Notes: generated by a model not told the origin, from the sequence alone. A stretch of DNA of 36,614 bases from Hyphomonadaceae bacterium (GCA_030697555.1 JAUYPV010000031.1:1-36614); one strand, 5' to 3'; counted from the first letter of the stretch, positions 18,573-26,323 are shown. Numbers and translations: made by a program.

Positions 18573-19736
18573 CTACAGCGTCCGCGCGATTAGCAGCTTC
18601 ATGATCTCATTCGTGCCGCCGTAGATGCGCTGGATGCGGCTGTCGCGATACATGCGGCTGATCGGGTATTCGTCCATGAAGCCGTAGCCGCCGAACAGCT
18701 GGAGACATCGGTCGACGATTTTGCCCTCGAGGTCGGTCAGCCAGTATTTCGCCATCGATGCGGTGGAGGCATCCAGCTTGCCGGCCAGGTGCACGCCGAT
18801 GCAGTGGTTGACGAAGACGCGCGCGACTGTCGCCTCGGTCTTGCATTCGGCGAGCACGAACTGCGTGTTCTGGAAGTCGATGACCTTCTTTCCGAACGCG
18901 GACCGCTGCTTCACATAGTCGATCGTGAGTTCCAGCGCCCGCTCTATCGTTGCAATCGCCTGCACCGCGATGTTGAGGCGCTCCTGCGGCAACTGGCCCA
19001 TGAGCTGGTAGAAGCCCTTGCCCTCCTCCGCGCCCAGCAGGTTGTCGGCCGGCACCTTCACCTCATTGAAGAACAGCTCGGACGTGTCCTGCGCGTCCTG
19101 GCCCAGCTTCTTCAGGTTGCGCCCGCGCTCGAAGCCTTCGACCTCGTCCGTCTCGACGAACAGAAGCGAGATGCCCTTGGCGCCTTGCGTCGGATCGGTC
19201 TTGGCGACGACGCAGATCAGGTTGGCCGTCTGGCCGTTGGTGATGAAGGTCTTCGATCCGTTGATGACATAGCCATTGCCGGAGCGCTTGGCGGTTGTTT
19301 TCACGCCCTGCAGGTCAGACCCCGCGCCCGGCTCCGTCATGGCGATGGCGCTGATCAGCTCGCCCGAGGTCATGCGCGGCAGCCAGCGCTTCTTCTGCTC
19401 CTCCGTGCCGTAGTGGACGATGTACGGCATGACGATCGCGTTGTGCAGGCTGGCGCCGAAGCCATCGACGCCCTTGAGGCCGAGCTGTTCCATCAGCACG
19501 ACTTCGTGGCGGTAGTCGCCACCCACGCCGCCGTATTCGGCCGGAGTCGAGAGTCCGAGCAGCCCTGCCTCGCCCGCCTTGGTCCATAGCTCGCGGTCGA
19601 CGCAGTGATTGGCGCGCCAGCGGTCTACGTCCGCTGGCTTGGCGTTCTGGTCGAAGAATTTCGCGACGGAGTCCTCGAACATGCGGACTTCTTCATCCTG
19701 CATGAAATCCGGACGCTCGACGTTCAGCACGCTCAT
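18573..19736 (-). CDS. Acyl-CoA dehydrogenase
   Basis: This 387-residue FAD-dependent acyl-CoA dehydrogenase introduces the alpha-beta double bond in acyl-CoA oxidation. I chose the ATG at 19736 (MSVLNVERPDFMQDEE) because a GGGA ribosome site lies seven bases upstream and homologous chains begin here; the frame is open back to 19820. Family signatures are AIAMTEPGAGSDLQGVKT (FAD/substrate loop), FNEVKVPADNLLG, the GKKVIDFQNTQFVLAE helix and the C-terminal QLFGGYGFMDEYPISRMYRD with QRIYGGTNEIMK. The size is that of a short or medium-chain enzyme. It lies 120 bases after the feruloyl-CoA synthetase and one base before the phosphoesterase, which suggests it acts on the CoA thioester made by the synthetase. 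Confidence 0.92.
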   Translation of the reverse strand: MSVLNVERPDFMQDEEVRMFEDSVAKFFDQNAKPADVDRWRANHCVDRELWTKAGEAGLLGLSTPAEYGGVGGDYRHEVVLMEQLGLKGVDGFGASLHNAIVMPYIVHYGTEEQKKRWLPRMTSGELISAIAMTEPGAGSDLQGVKTTAKRSGNGYVINGSKTFITNGQTANLICVVAKTDPTQGAKGISLLFVETDEVEGFERGRNLKKLGQDAQDTSELFFNEVKVPADNLLGAEEGKGFYQLMGQLPQERLNIAVQAIATIERALELTIDYVKQRSAFGKKVIDFQNTQFVLAECKTEATVARVFVNHCIGVHLAGKLDASTASMAKYWLTDLEGKIVDRCLQLFGGYGFMDEYPISRMYRDSRIQRIYGGTNEIMKLLIARTL

Positions 19737-19856
19737 GAAAATTCCCAATTCGTGTTCGATTGGCCTTGTAAACAGGCCTTCCGTGCGCGTCATCCAGCAT
19801 ACGCGCGCGCTCAAGTCCACGTGTACTGTGGAGTTCCCGGGGCCTGCCGTCGCGTC

Positions 19857-21731
19857 CTAGGCGACCTGCACCACGCCCGCGCCCGCCTCCGGTGCAAACA
19901 GCGCCGCCACGTCGCCCGCACGGTGATCCTGCGCCACGCGCTGGTTCACATAGCCCTTGTCGGTGATCTCTCCGGCGTCGAGCGAGGGCGGCGAGGTCAG
20001 CACCCTGAAGCGCGCCACTTTCCGCGACGAGCCCGGCTGCGTTGCGTTGAACGTGGCGAGTTTTTCGGCGATCTCCCGCGTCAGCGCGCCGATCGCCGTC
20101 GGCGCGTCTCCGCCTGCCGCTTCCATTGCGCCCTTCATGGCGACAGGCGATGGCCACACCAGTGCGCCGACGAACGGCTTGTCCTGTCCGCACACCACTG
20201 CATCCGCCACGAGAGGCGCGCATGCCGCCACGATGTCCGGCCGCAGCGTGCCGACCGAGACCCAGGTTCCCGAGTTGAGCTTGAAATCCTCGGTCACGCG
20301 CCCGTCGAATACGAGGCCTTTTTCCGGATGCTCGGGATCGGAGAACCGCACCGCATCGCCGAGGCAGTAATAGCCTTCCTCGTCGAACGCCTGCGCGTTC
20401 TTCTCGGGCAGGTTGAGATAGCCCTTCATCACCGTCGGGCCCTTGACGCGCACTTCCATCTTCGCGCCCGCGGGCACGAGCTTCAGCGTGAGGCCAGGCA
20501 GCGGCAGGCCGACCATGCCGACACGTTCGAGCTGCCAGTGCACCATGGTGACGCCCTGTGTCTCGGTCGCACCATACATGGTGGTGAGCGGGATGCGTAT
20601 GCCGGTTGATGCAATCGCCAGCGCCTGGATGCGGTCATAGAGGTCGTCCGACAGCGTGGCGCCGCCATAGACCATGTATTGCATGCGGCTGAAGAAGGCG
20701 TCGCGGAACTCGGTATCGGCTTCCATCGCCTCGGCCAGCATCGCATAGGCGATCGGCGCCGAGCCGAAATACTGCGGCCGGATTTCGCGCAGGTTCTTCA
20801 TCGTCGTCTGGAACAGGCCGGGCATCGGCTTGCCCTCGTCGATGTGGAAAATGCCGCCCAGCGAGATGCAGCCGTTGAAATTCACATTGCCGCCGGAGAT
20901 ATGGCTCCACGGCATCCAGTCGAGGTTCTGCAGGATCTCGTTTGGGTCATGCTCCGGCCCGCGATCCTCGATCCCGAGGCGGCAGGCGATCTGCGCCGTC
21001 ATGGCGCCTTGCGTCTGCGGCGCGGGCTTCGGCATGCCGGTCGAGCCCGACGTGAAGAGATATTTGCCGACCGAGTCCGGCCCAAGCCAGTCCATCGCCG
21101 TGTCGACCACCGAGGTCGCTGGCGTCTTCGCCAGCTCGTAGAAATCCTCCGAGCGGGGCGTCCCGTCCGCCGAGATCACCGACACTCCCTCTAGCGGCAG
21201 GATCGCCAGCGCCTTGCGGAACGGCTCCATGGTCTGGACGAAGATGGCCTTCGGCTTCACCGCTTCGAAGCAGTGCTTGAGCTTTGCGAAGTCGGTCGAA
21301 ATCACCGAATACGCCATCGAGATCGGCGTCGCCGGTGAGCCGATGCGCTGCGCGGCCAGGGACATCAGAGCGTGTTCGATCGAATTGCCCGACAGGATCA
21401 GCAGCGGCGCGTCGGGTCCGAGGCCCCGGTCGATCAGCGCCTGCGCCAGGCTGCGCGTGATCTGCGCGGCCTCGCCATAGGTCACCTGCCGCCACGGCCC
21501 GTGATTGGCCTCACGCTGCTTCAGCCAGGGCCTGTCGGGATGCTCCGCCGCCTTCTCGTCCAGCAGGTGCGGGATGGATCGCGGAGACGGTCCCGGCGGG
21601 GTTCGCGAAAACAGGTAGACCTCGCCTTTCGCCCCGCGCCGGACCTCGATGTCCGGCCCCTTGAATGGCAGCCGCTTGAACGGCGGAAGCTTTGTCGCGC
21701 TCGCAGCGGCCTGAGCCGTATCGGCAGCCAT
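19857..21731 (-). CDS. Feruloyl-CoA synthetase-like ANL ligase
   Basis: This 624-residue ATP-dependent acyl/aryl-CoA ligase is closest in motif content to feruloyl-CoA synthetase. The A3 phosphate loop is FTSGSTGMPKPAPQTQ, where the usual PKG reads PKP. A5 is TTMYGATETQG, and A7/A8 appear as YYCLGDAVRF and GLVFDGRVTEDFKL followed by NSGTWVSVGTLRP, the latter typical of feruloyl-CoA synthetases. The C-terminal SLDAGEITDKGYVNQR carries the presumed catalytic lysine in the same family. A GGAGGA ribosome site precedes the ATG. With the downstream acyl-CoA dehydrogenase it could activate a hydroxycinnamate or a related carboxylic acid. No enoyl-CoA hydratase/lyase (Ech) or vanillin dehydrogenase is adjacent, so ferulate as the actual substrate is not proven. 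Confidence 0.85.
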   Translation of the reverse strand: MAADTAQAAASATKLPPFKRLPFKGPDIEVRRGAKGEVYLFSRTPPGPSPRSIPHLLDEKAAEHPDRPWLKQREANHGPWRQVTYGEAAQITRSLAQALIDRGLGPDAPLLILSGNSIEHALMSLAAQRIGSPATPISMAYSVISTDFAKLKHCFEAVKPKAIFVQTMEPFRKALAILPLEGVSVISADGTPRSEDFYELAKTPATSVVDTAMDWLGPDSVGKYLFTSGSTGMPKPAPQTQGAMTAQIACRLGIEDRGPEHDPNEILQNLDWMPWSHISGGNVNFNGCISLGGIFHIDEGKPMPGLFQTTMKNLREIRPQYFGSAPIAYAMLAEAMEADTEFRDAFFSRMQYMVYGGATLSDDLYDRIQALAIASTGIRIPLTTMYGATETQGVTMVHWQLERVGMVGLPLPGLTLKLVPAGAKMEVRVKGPTVMKGYLNLPEKNAQAFDEEGYYCLGDAVRFSDPEHPEKGLVFDGRVTEDFKLNSGTWVSVGTLRPDIVAACAPLVADAVVCGQDKPFVGALVWPSPVAMKGAMEAAGGDAPTAIGALTREIAEKLATFNATQPGSSRKVARFRVLTSPPSLDAGEITDKGYVNQRVAQDHRAGDVAALFAPEAGAGVVQVA

Positions 21732-21763
21732 GTTTTCCTCCGCAGTCTTCTCTGTTTGCGGAG

Positions 21764-21792
21764 ACCCTAGCCTTTGTACCGTCCAGTCTCAA
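21764..21792 (-). promoter_or_regulatory. Weak promoter candidate for the synthetase operon
   Basis: On the minus strand TTGAGA (21792-21787) is followed after 17 bases by TAGGGT (21769-21764), 32 bases before the synthetase ATG. The -35 is good but the -10 matches only three of six positions. Confidence 0.3.
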
Positions 21793-21918
21793 ATGCGGCC
21801 GGCTGACTTATCTGCACGGCTTTGTGAGTGGGTGCTCACGGGACGGCGGCCGGGAGAAAATCGTCGTCGTCGTCCGTCCGGCTGGAATCGCCGGCGCCGC
21901 CGGATCCGGCGACGCCGA

Positions 21919-21966
21919 AGATCCGGCCGATGACGTGTTGGCATAGGTGTCGAGCGTGGTCGGACT
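21919..21966 (-). pseudogene. Relic of a ketoacyl synthase III gene
   Basis: Read on the minus strand, these 48 bases encode SPTTLDTYANTSSAGS. This is nearly identical to residues 321-336 of the intact ketoacyl synthase III homologue in this window (29297-30418), including its active-site Asn. By hand alignment, 41 of 48 bases match the intact gene at 29411-29458. The similarity stops abruptly on both sides. Upstream the sequence runs into the hairpin, and downstream the frame continues into low-complexity residues and a stop. No start, catalytic Cys or His remains. This is a non-functional remnant, probably left by deletion of a paralogue. Chance similarity over this length in the same codon phase is unlikely. 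Confidence 0.65.
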
Positions 21967-21975
21967 TGCAAGAAG

Positions 21976-22010
21976 CCTCCTCGAGACCAATCCGGATTGT
22001 CTCGAGGAGG
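21976..22010 (-). terminator. Long inverted repeat, probable terminator of the hydrolase gene
   Basis: CCTCCTCGAGAC (21976-21987) pairs perfectly with GTCTCGAGGAGG (21999-22010), and the intervening bases extend the stem with one bulged C, giving about 17 pairs. It begins 33 bases after the stop of the minus-strand hydrolase and is followed on that strand by CTTCTT rather than a clean T-run. Termination is the likeliest role; an operator or mobile-element end is possible. Confidence 0.5.
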
Positions 22011-22042
22011 TTGTTCCTGGTCAGACGTCCAAGATCTTTAGC

Positions 22043-22720
22043 TCACGCCGCGGCGGCTTCGATGAGCTGAGCTACGACTTCCGGCTTCGAGACGTAGACG
22101 GCGTGGCTGCCGGCCGTTTCCGAGATTTTCGCGCCGGACCGTTCGGCCATAGCGCGCTGCGCGGGCGGCGGGATCATGCGGTCGTCTGAAGCGACAAGAT
22201 ACCAGCTCGGCTTCGCGCGCCAGGCGGGCTGGGTGACGGCGCCGCCCAGAGCGTCGACACCCCAAGGCACTTGGCTGTCGGCCATGAAGGATGCGAGTTC
22301 CGGCTTCACGTCCGCCGCAAAGGAGGCGGCGAACTTTTCCTTGTCGAGGAAGAGGAAGCCATCCTTCGGCGGCAGGATCGGCGGAACCGGCGCGCCCGGA
22401 GGCGGGTTGGCGATGAGCGAGGAAACCGACTCGCCCTTGTCCGGCGCGAAGGCGGCGATGTAGGCGAGCGCCTTCACCTTGGGATCGTTGCCGGCTTCCG
22501 AAATCACCACGCCGCCATAGGAATGGCCGACGAGGACGACGTCGCCCTTGGCCGAGGCGATCGCGCTTTTCGTGGCGGCGACGTCGGCAGCGAGCGAGGT
22601 CGTGGGGTTCTGGACGATGATGACATCGTAGCCATCGCGTTTGAGGATGTCGTAGACGCCCTGCCAACCCGAGCCATCAACGAAGCCGCCGTGGACGAGG
22701 ACGATTGATTTCGTGGTCAT
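22043..22720 (-). CDS. Alpha/beta-fold hydrolase
   Basis: This 225-residue cytoplasmic alpha/beta hydrolase has the oxyanion motif VLVHGGFVDGSGW at residues 7-19, the nucleophile elbow GHSYGG (Ser near residue 67), an acid candidate in VASDDRMIPP and the catalytic His in AGSHAVYVSKP. This is a complete triad with the compact lid of the EstC/salicylate-esterase-like group. No signal peptide is present. It diverges from an OhrR-like MarR regulator, with palindromes between the two genes, so it is the probable target of that regulator and may detoxify a small ester or other organic compound. The hairpin at 21976-22010 probably terminates it. The exact substrate is unknown. Confidence 0.87.
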   Translation of the reverse strand: MTTKSIVLVHGGFVDGSGWQGVYDILKRDGYDVIIVQNPTTSLAADVAATKSAIASAKGDVVLVGHSYGGVVISEAGNDPKVKALAYIAAFAPDKGESVSSLIANPPPGAPVPPILPPKDGFLFLDKEKFAASFAADVKPELASFMADSQVPWGVDALGGAVTQPAWRAKPSWYLVASDDRMIPPPAQRAMAERSGAKISETAGSHAVYVSKPEVVAQLIEAAAA

Positions 22721-22743
22721 GTCACCTTCTCCTATCTGTTTCT

Positions 22744-22760
22744 GCGATAATTATTATCGC
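22744..22760. promoter_or_regulatory. Palindromic operator 1 for the MarR/OhrR-like regulator
   Basis: GCGATAATTATTATCGC is a perfect inverted repeat with seven-base arms and a three-base centre. It lies 24 bases before the hydrolase start on the minus strand, where a bound repressor would block transcription. It shares the GATAA-N3-TTATC core with the second site at 22799-22811. Confidence 0.6.
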
Positions 22761-22791
22761 GATAACTACCGAATAGCGCCGACGATCCTCC

Positions 22792-22819
22792 TTGTCCAGA
22801 TAATTTTTATCGCTATAAT
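22792..22819 (+). promoter_or_regulatory. Promoter of the MarR/OhrR-like gene
   Basis: TTGTCC at 22792-22797 and a perfect TATAAT at 22814-22819 are separated by 16 bases. Operator 2 fills the spacer. The transcript would start about 35 bases before the ATG at 22861. Confidence 0.6.
22799..22811. promoter_or_regulatory. Palindromic operator 2 inside the regulator promoter
   Basis: GATAATTTTTATC has the same GATAA-N3-TTATC core as operator 1. It lies between the -35 and -10 of the regulator's own promoter, so it fits autorepression. Confidence 0.55.
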
Positions 22820-22860
22820 GATTTTTGTCATAACTAGCTGGACTGACGAAGGATTTTCCG

Positions 22861-23301
22861 ATGCCTAAGCCCGAACTCGTGCCGCTGGACGGCCGACTGT
22901 GCTTCTCTCTGTACTCGACCTCGATGGCGATCAACCGTCTTTACAAGCCGATGCTGGACGAGCTGGGCGTCACCTATCCGCAGTATCTAGTGCTGAGCAC
23001 GCTGTGGGAAACCGACGGGCAGACGATTACCGCAATCGCAGACCGTCTGGCGCTGGAGCCGAGCACGATCACGCCGCTGGTGAAGCGGCTGGAACAGGCT
23101 GAGTTCGTGACGCGCGAGCGCAATGCAGAGGACGAGCGGAAGGTTCAGGTCTTCCTCGCGTCGAAAGGAAAGCGCCTGCGTGCGGATTCCGGATGTTTGA
23201 CCGACGCGCTGCTGCGCAATTCGGGACTGACGGTGAAGGAAATGATCGACCTCAACGACCGCATCCAACGGCTGCGCGCTGCACTGACCCGGATGGCGTG
23301 A
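22861..23301 (+). CDS. MarR-family regulator, OhrR-like
   Basis: This 146-residue dimeric winged-helix repressor has the N-terminal LDGRLCFSLYSTS typical of OhrR. Cys14 is at the position of the peroxide-sensing cysteine, and the conserved LGVTYPQYLVLSTLWE supplies the residues that hydrogen-bond it. The winged helix follows as ITAIADRLALEPSTITPLVKRLEQ and the wing as RERNAEDERKVQVFL. By family knowledge, oxidation of the single reactive Cys by an organic hydroperoxide releases the repressor from DNA; a second Cys occurs near residue 119 (SGCLTDA). No ohr gene is adjacent; the divergent partner is an alpha/beta hydrolase. Two related palindromes in the shared promoter region are its likely sites. 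Confidence 0.88.
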   Translation: MPKPELVPLDGRLCFSLYSTSMAINRLYKPMLDELGVTYPQYLVLSTLWETDGQTITAIADRLALEPSTITPLVKRLEQAEFVTRERNAEDERKVQVFLASKGKRLRADSGCLTDALLRNSGLTVKEMIDLNDRIQRLRAALTRMA

Positions 23302-23418
23302 CCGAGGCCTTGGGGCGGCGATCACAGATCGGCGCCGATCTCCGGCGCGGGCAGGCGGTCACGTCCAGGATGGCTCCTTCGCCAGGATCGTCCTTTGCTT
23401 ACACGCGCCGCCTGTTTC

Positions 23419-23436
23419 TTAACGAAGCTCCGTTAA
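23419..23436. promoter_or_regulatory. Imperfect palindrome upstream of the MHYT kinase operon
   Basis: TTAACGAAGCTCCGTTAA has perfect six-base outer arms (TTAACG/CGTTAA) and lies about 80 bases before the kinase start, in its only plausible promoter region. It is a candidate regulator site. The two TTAA units are ten bases apart, not the seven expected for a CtrA box. Confidence 0.35.
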
Positions 23437-23516
23437 ATGTGAGTACGAGCGCCCCGCCACTCGCCTCATTCGGCATGGCCGGACCGGCGAGCAAGACGTC
23501 CGACAGAGGTACTGCA

Positions 23517-25772
23517 ATGCATCACCACTCAATGACGCATGACGGATCGCTGGTTTTCCTCTCCTTCATGGTCGCCTTGTTCGCGTCCTACACTGCGCTC
23601 GACATGGGCACGCGGTTGCGCAGGGCTGCCGGCAAGGCGCGCTTGTTCTGGCTCGGCGGCAGCGCCGTGGTTCTCGGCGGCGGCATCTGGTCGATGCACT
23701 TCGTCGCCATGCTGGCCTTCGACGGCGGCGTTCCGATCGGCTACAATTTCGGCCTCACCGCCCTGTCGCTGGTGATCGCCATCGCGATCGTGGCGGTCGG
23801 CTTCCATATCGTCACGCGCGCCAATCCTTCGATCGTGCGTCAGGTCGCGGCCGGCGCCATCGTCGGGTGCGGCGTCGCCGTGATGCACTATACCGGCATG
23901 GCCGCGCTCGTCCTCGACGGCGCGATCCATTACGATCCAATGCTGGTGGCTGCTTCGATCGTGGTCGCCATCGTCGCCGCCACTGCGGCGCTATGGCTCA
24001 CCTTGAACCTGACGAAGCTCTGGCAGCGCGTGGGCGCCGCCGCGGTCATGGCGGTTGCGGTCTGCGGCATGCACTACACCGCGATGCTGGCCACTTCCAT
24101 CGAGACCCTGCCCGGCGAGATGGCCGCCATCGATCCGCTTTCGCGCTTGATCCTGGCCGCGGCCGTGTCGGTCGGCGTGTTCCTGATCCTCTGTCTTGCG
24201 ATGGTCTGCGTCTTCGTCGACCGGCGCTTCGAACTCCTCGCCGATCGCGAGGCGGAAGGCCTGCGCGCCGCCAACAAGGCCCTCACCGACAGCCAGGGCG
24301 CGATCCGCAACCTCCTGGACAATGCCGATCAGGGGTTCCTCACCATCTCGTCCGATCTGTCGGTGGGCGATCAATCCAGCGCCGCCTGCGAGGCGATCCT
24401 GGGCGAAGCTCCCGCAGGCAAGTCGATCATCGCCCTGCTCTGCCGCAATACGCCGCACGACACGGCCTCGGCGATGCAAGCCACGCTGGAAAGCGTATTC
24501 CGCGACTCCGACGACTTCGCCCGCGAACTCAAGCTCGAACTGCTGCCGACGGAATTCGGCCTCGATGGGAAATCCATCAAGGCCGGTTACAAATTCCTCG
24601 CCGACAGCGGGCGGGTGATGCTCATCCTCACCGACGTCACGCAGACACGGCAACTCGCCGAAGCGGTCGAGCGCGAGGGCAAGCGCCTGGCAATGACGGT
24701 GCTGGCGTTCACCGAGGGCGAGGCTTTCGCCGCCCTGGTCAACGACTACCAGAAATTCCTCGGCGCCGAACTCTCGCCGCTGATCCAGCGCATCGAGATC
24801 CCGGCCGCCGCCGGCGAGCTGCGCCGCCACCTGCATACCTACAAAGGCCTGCTCGCCCAGTTCAGCTTCCACTGCAGCCCGCGCTGCCTGAATGACATCG
24901 AGACGGCGCTGGCCGCCCAACCTTCATGGACCGCCGAGGCCGCCCGCGAAGCGATCAAGCCGCAGCGGCTGACAGCCGAACTGGAACTCGACCTGGCCGG
25001 CGTCACCGACATACTGGGACCGGACTTCGCCACCTCCGGCCGCCGAATCGTCCTGTCGCAACGTCAGTTGCAAGCGATGGAGAAGGTCGCCCGGGCGATG
25101 CTGGCCAGCGAGGAAGGACGCGCCGTATCGCCTCCCCTGCGCCTTCTTCTGCAAACCATCGCCGGCCTCGGCATGCTCGACGTCAAGGCGGCGCTCGCGC
25201 TGCACAGCCGCGGCGCGCCGGCGCTGGCGGACCGGCTCGAGAAGCAGCTGGCCCCGATCAGAGTCAAAGGCGCCGATGTCGGCTTGCCTCCGGAACGCTT
25301 TGGCGAATTTTTCCGCTCGCTGGTCCATGTCTTCCGCAACGCGATCGATCACGGCATCGAAAGACCGGAGCAAAGGCTGCTGGCCGGCAAGTCGCCCGAC
25401 GGGTTGATCCAATGCGATGTACGCGAAGAAAATGGCTGGGTCGAAGTCCTGATCAAGGACGATGGAGCAGGCGTTGATCGCTCCGTGCTGGAGGCCAAGC
25501 TCATCGCCGCCGGCGAGGAGAAATCCAAGGTTGGAAACCTCCCGCTCGTGGATCTTGTGTTCCGAGAAGGACTGTCGTCGCGAGATACGGCCAGCGACAT
25601 CTCGGGGCGCGGCGTCGGGCTTTCCGCAGTGAAAGCCGAGCTGGACCGCGTGGATGGCTCGGTCGAGGTCGAAACCGAACAGGGCGCCGGAACCCTCTTC
25701 CGTTTCCGCCTGCCCGTAGCAGGAACAAGCTCCACCGCTTCCAACGTCTTCGTCACGGGAGTCGCCATATGA
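23517..25772 (+). CDS. MHYT-domain membrane kinase with HPt and CheA-like ATPase
   Basis: This 751-residue membrane signalling protein starts at the ATG at 23517, supported by an AGAGG ribosome site and the immediate start of the MHYT domain; the frame is open back to 23193. The first ~240 residues hold about seven helices with the MHYT-type motifs WSMHFVAML, VMHYTGMAAL and GMHYTAML, thought to bind copper and sense small diatomic molecules. A short coiled coil and PAS-like segment follow (LLDNADQGFLTISSD). An HPt domain carries His440 in RRHLHTYKG. The C-terminal ATPase is CheA-like, with N box HVFRNAIDHGIE, DDGAGVD and SGRGVGLSAVKAEL. No HisKA dimerisation domain is seen, so the HPt His is the likely phosphorylation site. 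It overlaps the next gene by four bases. Confidence 0.88.
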   Translation: MHHHSMTHDGSLVFLSFMVALFASYTALDMGTRLRRAAGKARLFWLGGSAVVLGGGIWSMHFVAMLAFDGGVPIGYNFGLTALSLVIAIAIVAVGFHIVTRANPSIVRQVAAGAIVGCGVAVMHYTGMAALVLDGAIHYDPMLVAASIVVAIVAATAALWLTLNLTKLWQRVGAAAVMAVAVCGMHYTAMLATSIETLPGEMAAIDPLSRLILAAAVSVGVFLILCLAMVCVFVDRRFELLADREAEGLRAANKALTDSQGAIRNLLDNADQGFLTISSDLSVGDQSSAACEAILGEAPAGKSIIALLCRNTPHDTASAMQATLESVFRDSDDFARELKLELLPTEFGLDGKSIKAGYKFLADSGRVMLILTDVTQTRQLAEAVEREGKRLAMTVLAFTEGEAFAALVNDYQKFLGAELSPLIQRIEIPAAAGELRRHLHTYKGLLAQFSFHCSPRCLNDIETALAAQPSWTAEAAREAIKPQRLTAELELDLAGVTDILGPDFATSGRRIVLSQRQLQAMEKVARAMLASEEGRAVSPPLRLLLQTIAGLGMLDVKAALALHSRGAPALADRLEKQLAPIRVKGADVGLPPERFGEFFRSLVHVFRNAIDHGIERPEQRLLAGKSPDGLIQCDVREENGWVEVLIKDDGAGVDRSVLEAKLIAAGEEKSKVGNLPLVDLVFREGLSSRDTASDISGRGVGLSAVKAELDRVDGSVEVETEQGAGTLFRFRLPVAGTSSTASNVFVTGVAI

Positions 25773-26323
25773 AGCCCGACCTGAAGCCCGACCTCAGCCC
25801 GCTGGATCACGAGATCACCGCGGTGCTCCAGGTGGTCGAGCAGCGCACCATTTCGTTTTTCCGGGACGAGCTTGGCCTTGTGTCGAACGGGATCGACCGC
25901 CGCCTGCTTCACGAGGAACGCGTCGTGCTGCGCGCAATGACCGCGATCGTCGCGGTAGGCTCGCGCGCCGGCCTCTATATCGCCTACAGCTACGACGAGT
26001 CGCTCATCCGAGCGATGGCCAGGCGATACACGGAAGGGCTTTCAATCTCTCCCGATGAAGAAGAGCTCTACGTCCGGGAGACCGCTTCGGATGTCGTCAA
26101 CGTCATTGTCGGCAACTGCACGGCCGATCTTGCGCGTCGCGGCGAGACGGTGACCCTGTCGCCGCCGGTGCTGATGGTCGGCGCCCGTACGATCCAGGGC
26201 CGCACCGAGACCACCATTGCGGCGCTCACCCTGCGCTTCCCGGAAGGAGCGCTCGATGTGGCGTTCGTCGGGCCCAGGCTCCTGTTCGACGAGCAGCTGA
26301 ACTACAAGGGAGGACATTCCTGA
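25769..26323 (+). CDS. CheX/CheC-like chemotaxis-type protein
   Basis: This 184-residue cytoplasmic protein resembles CheX, which dephosphorylates CheY-P. The signature helix reads ETASDVVNVIVGNCTADL: Asn111 and the following GN fit the family, but the acid three residues before Asn is Asp108 instead of the usual Glu. A Glu104 sits one turn earlier. The remaining alternating strands (AIVAVGSRAGLYIAYS, SPPVLMVGARTI) match the CheX fold. Both ends overlap neighbouring genes: four bases with the kinase and one base with the receiver (TGATG). It therefore belongs to a strict three-gene operon, in which it would set the lifetime of the receiver's phosphate. No flagellar or MCP genes are nearby, so the link to motility is open. 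Confidence 0.8.
   Translation: MKPDLKPDLSPLDHEITAVLQVVEQRTISFFRDELGLVSNGIDRRLLHEERVVLRAMTAIVAVGSRAGLYIAYSYDESLIRAMARRYTEGLSISPDEEELYVRETASDVVNVIVGNCTADLARRGETVTLSPPVLMVGARTIQGRTETTIAALTLRFPEGALDVAFVGPRLLFDEQLNYKGGHS

Larger units (their letters stand above)
21732..22042. other. Intergenic region with gene relic and hairpin
   Basis: This 311-base gap has no intact gene. It holds the synthetase promoter region, a ketoacyl synthase relic at 21919-21966 and a large inverted repeat at 21976-22010. A shorter repeat, GTGAG-N6-CTCAC, lies near 21824-21839. Confidence 0.6.

Noticed and set aside
23419-23436. CtrA box
   Set aside because: The two TTAA units are ten bases apart rather than seven, so the CtrA consensus is not met.
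23193-23516. N-terminal extension of the MHYT kinase to 23193
   Set aside because: The extension overlaps the 3' end of the MarR gene and has no conserved content. The ATG at 23517 has a ribosome site and begins the MHYT domain.
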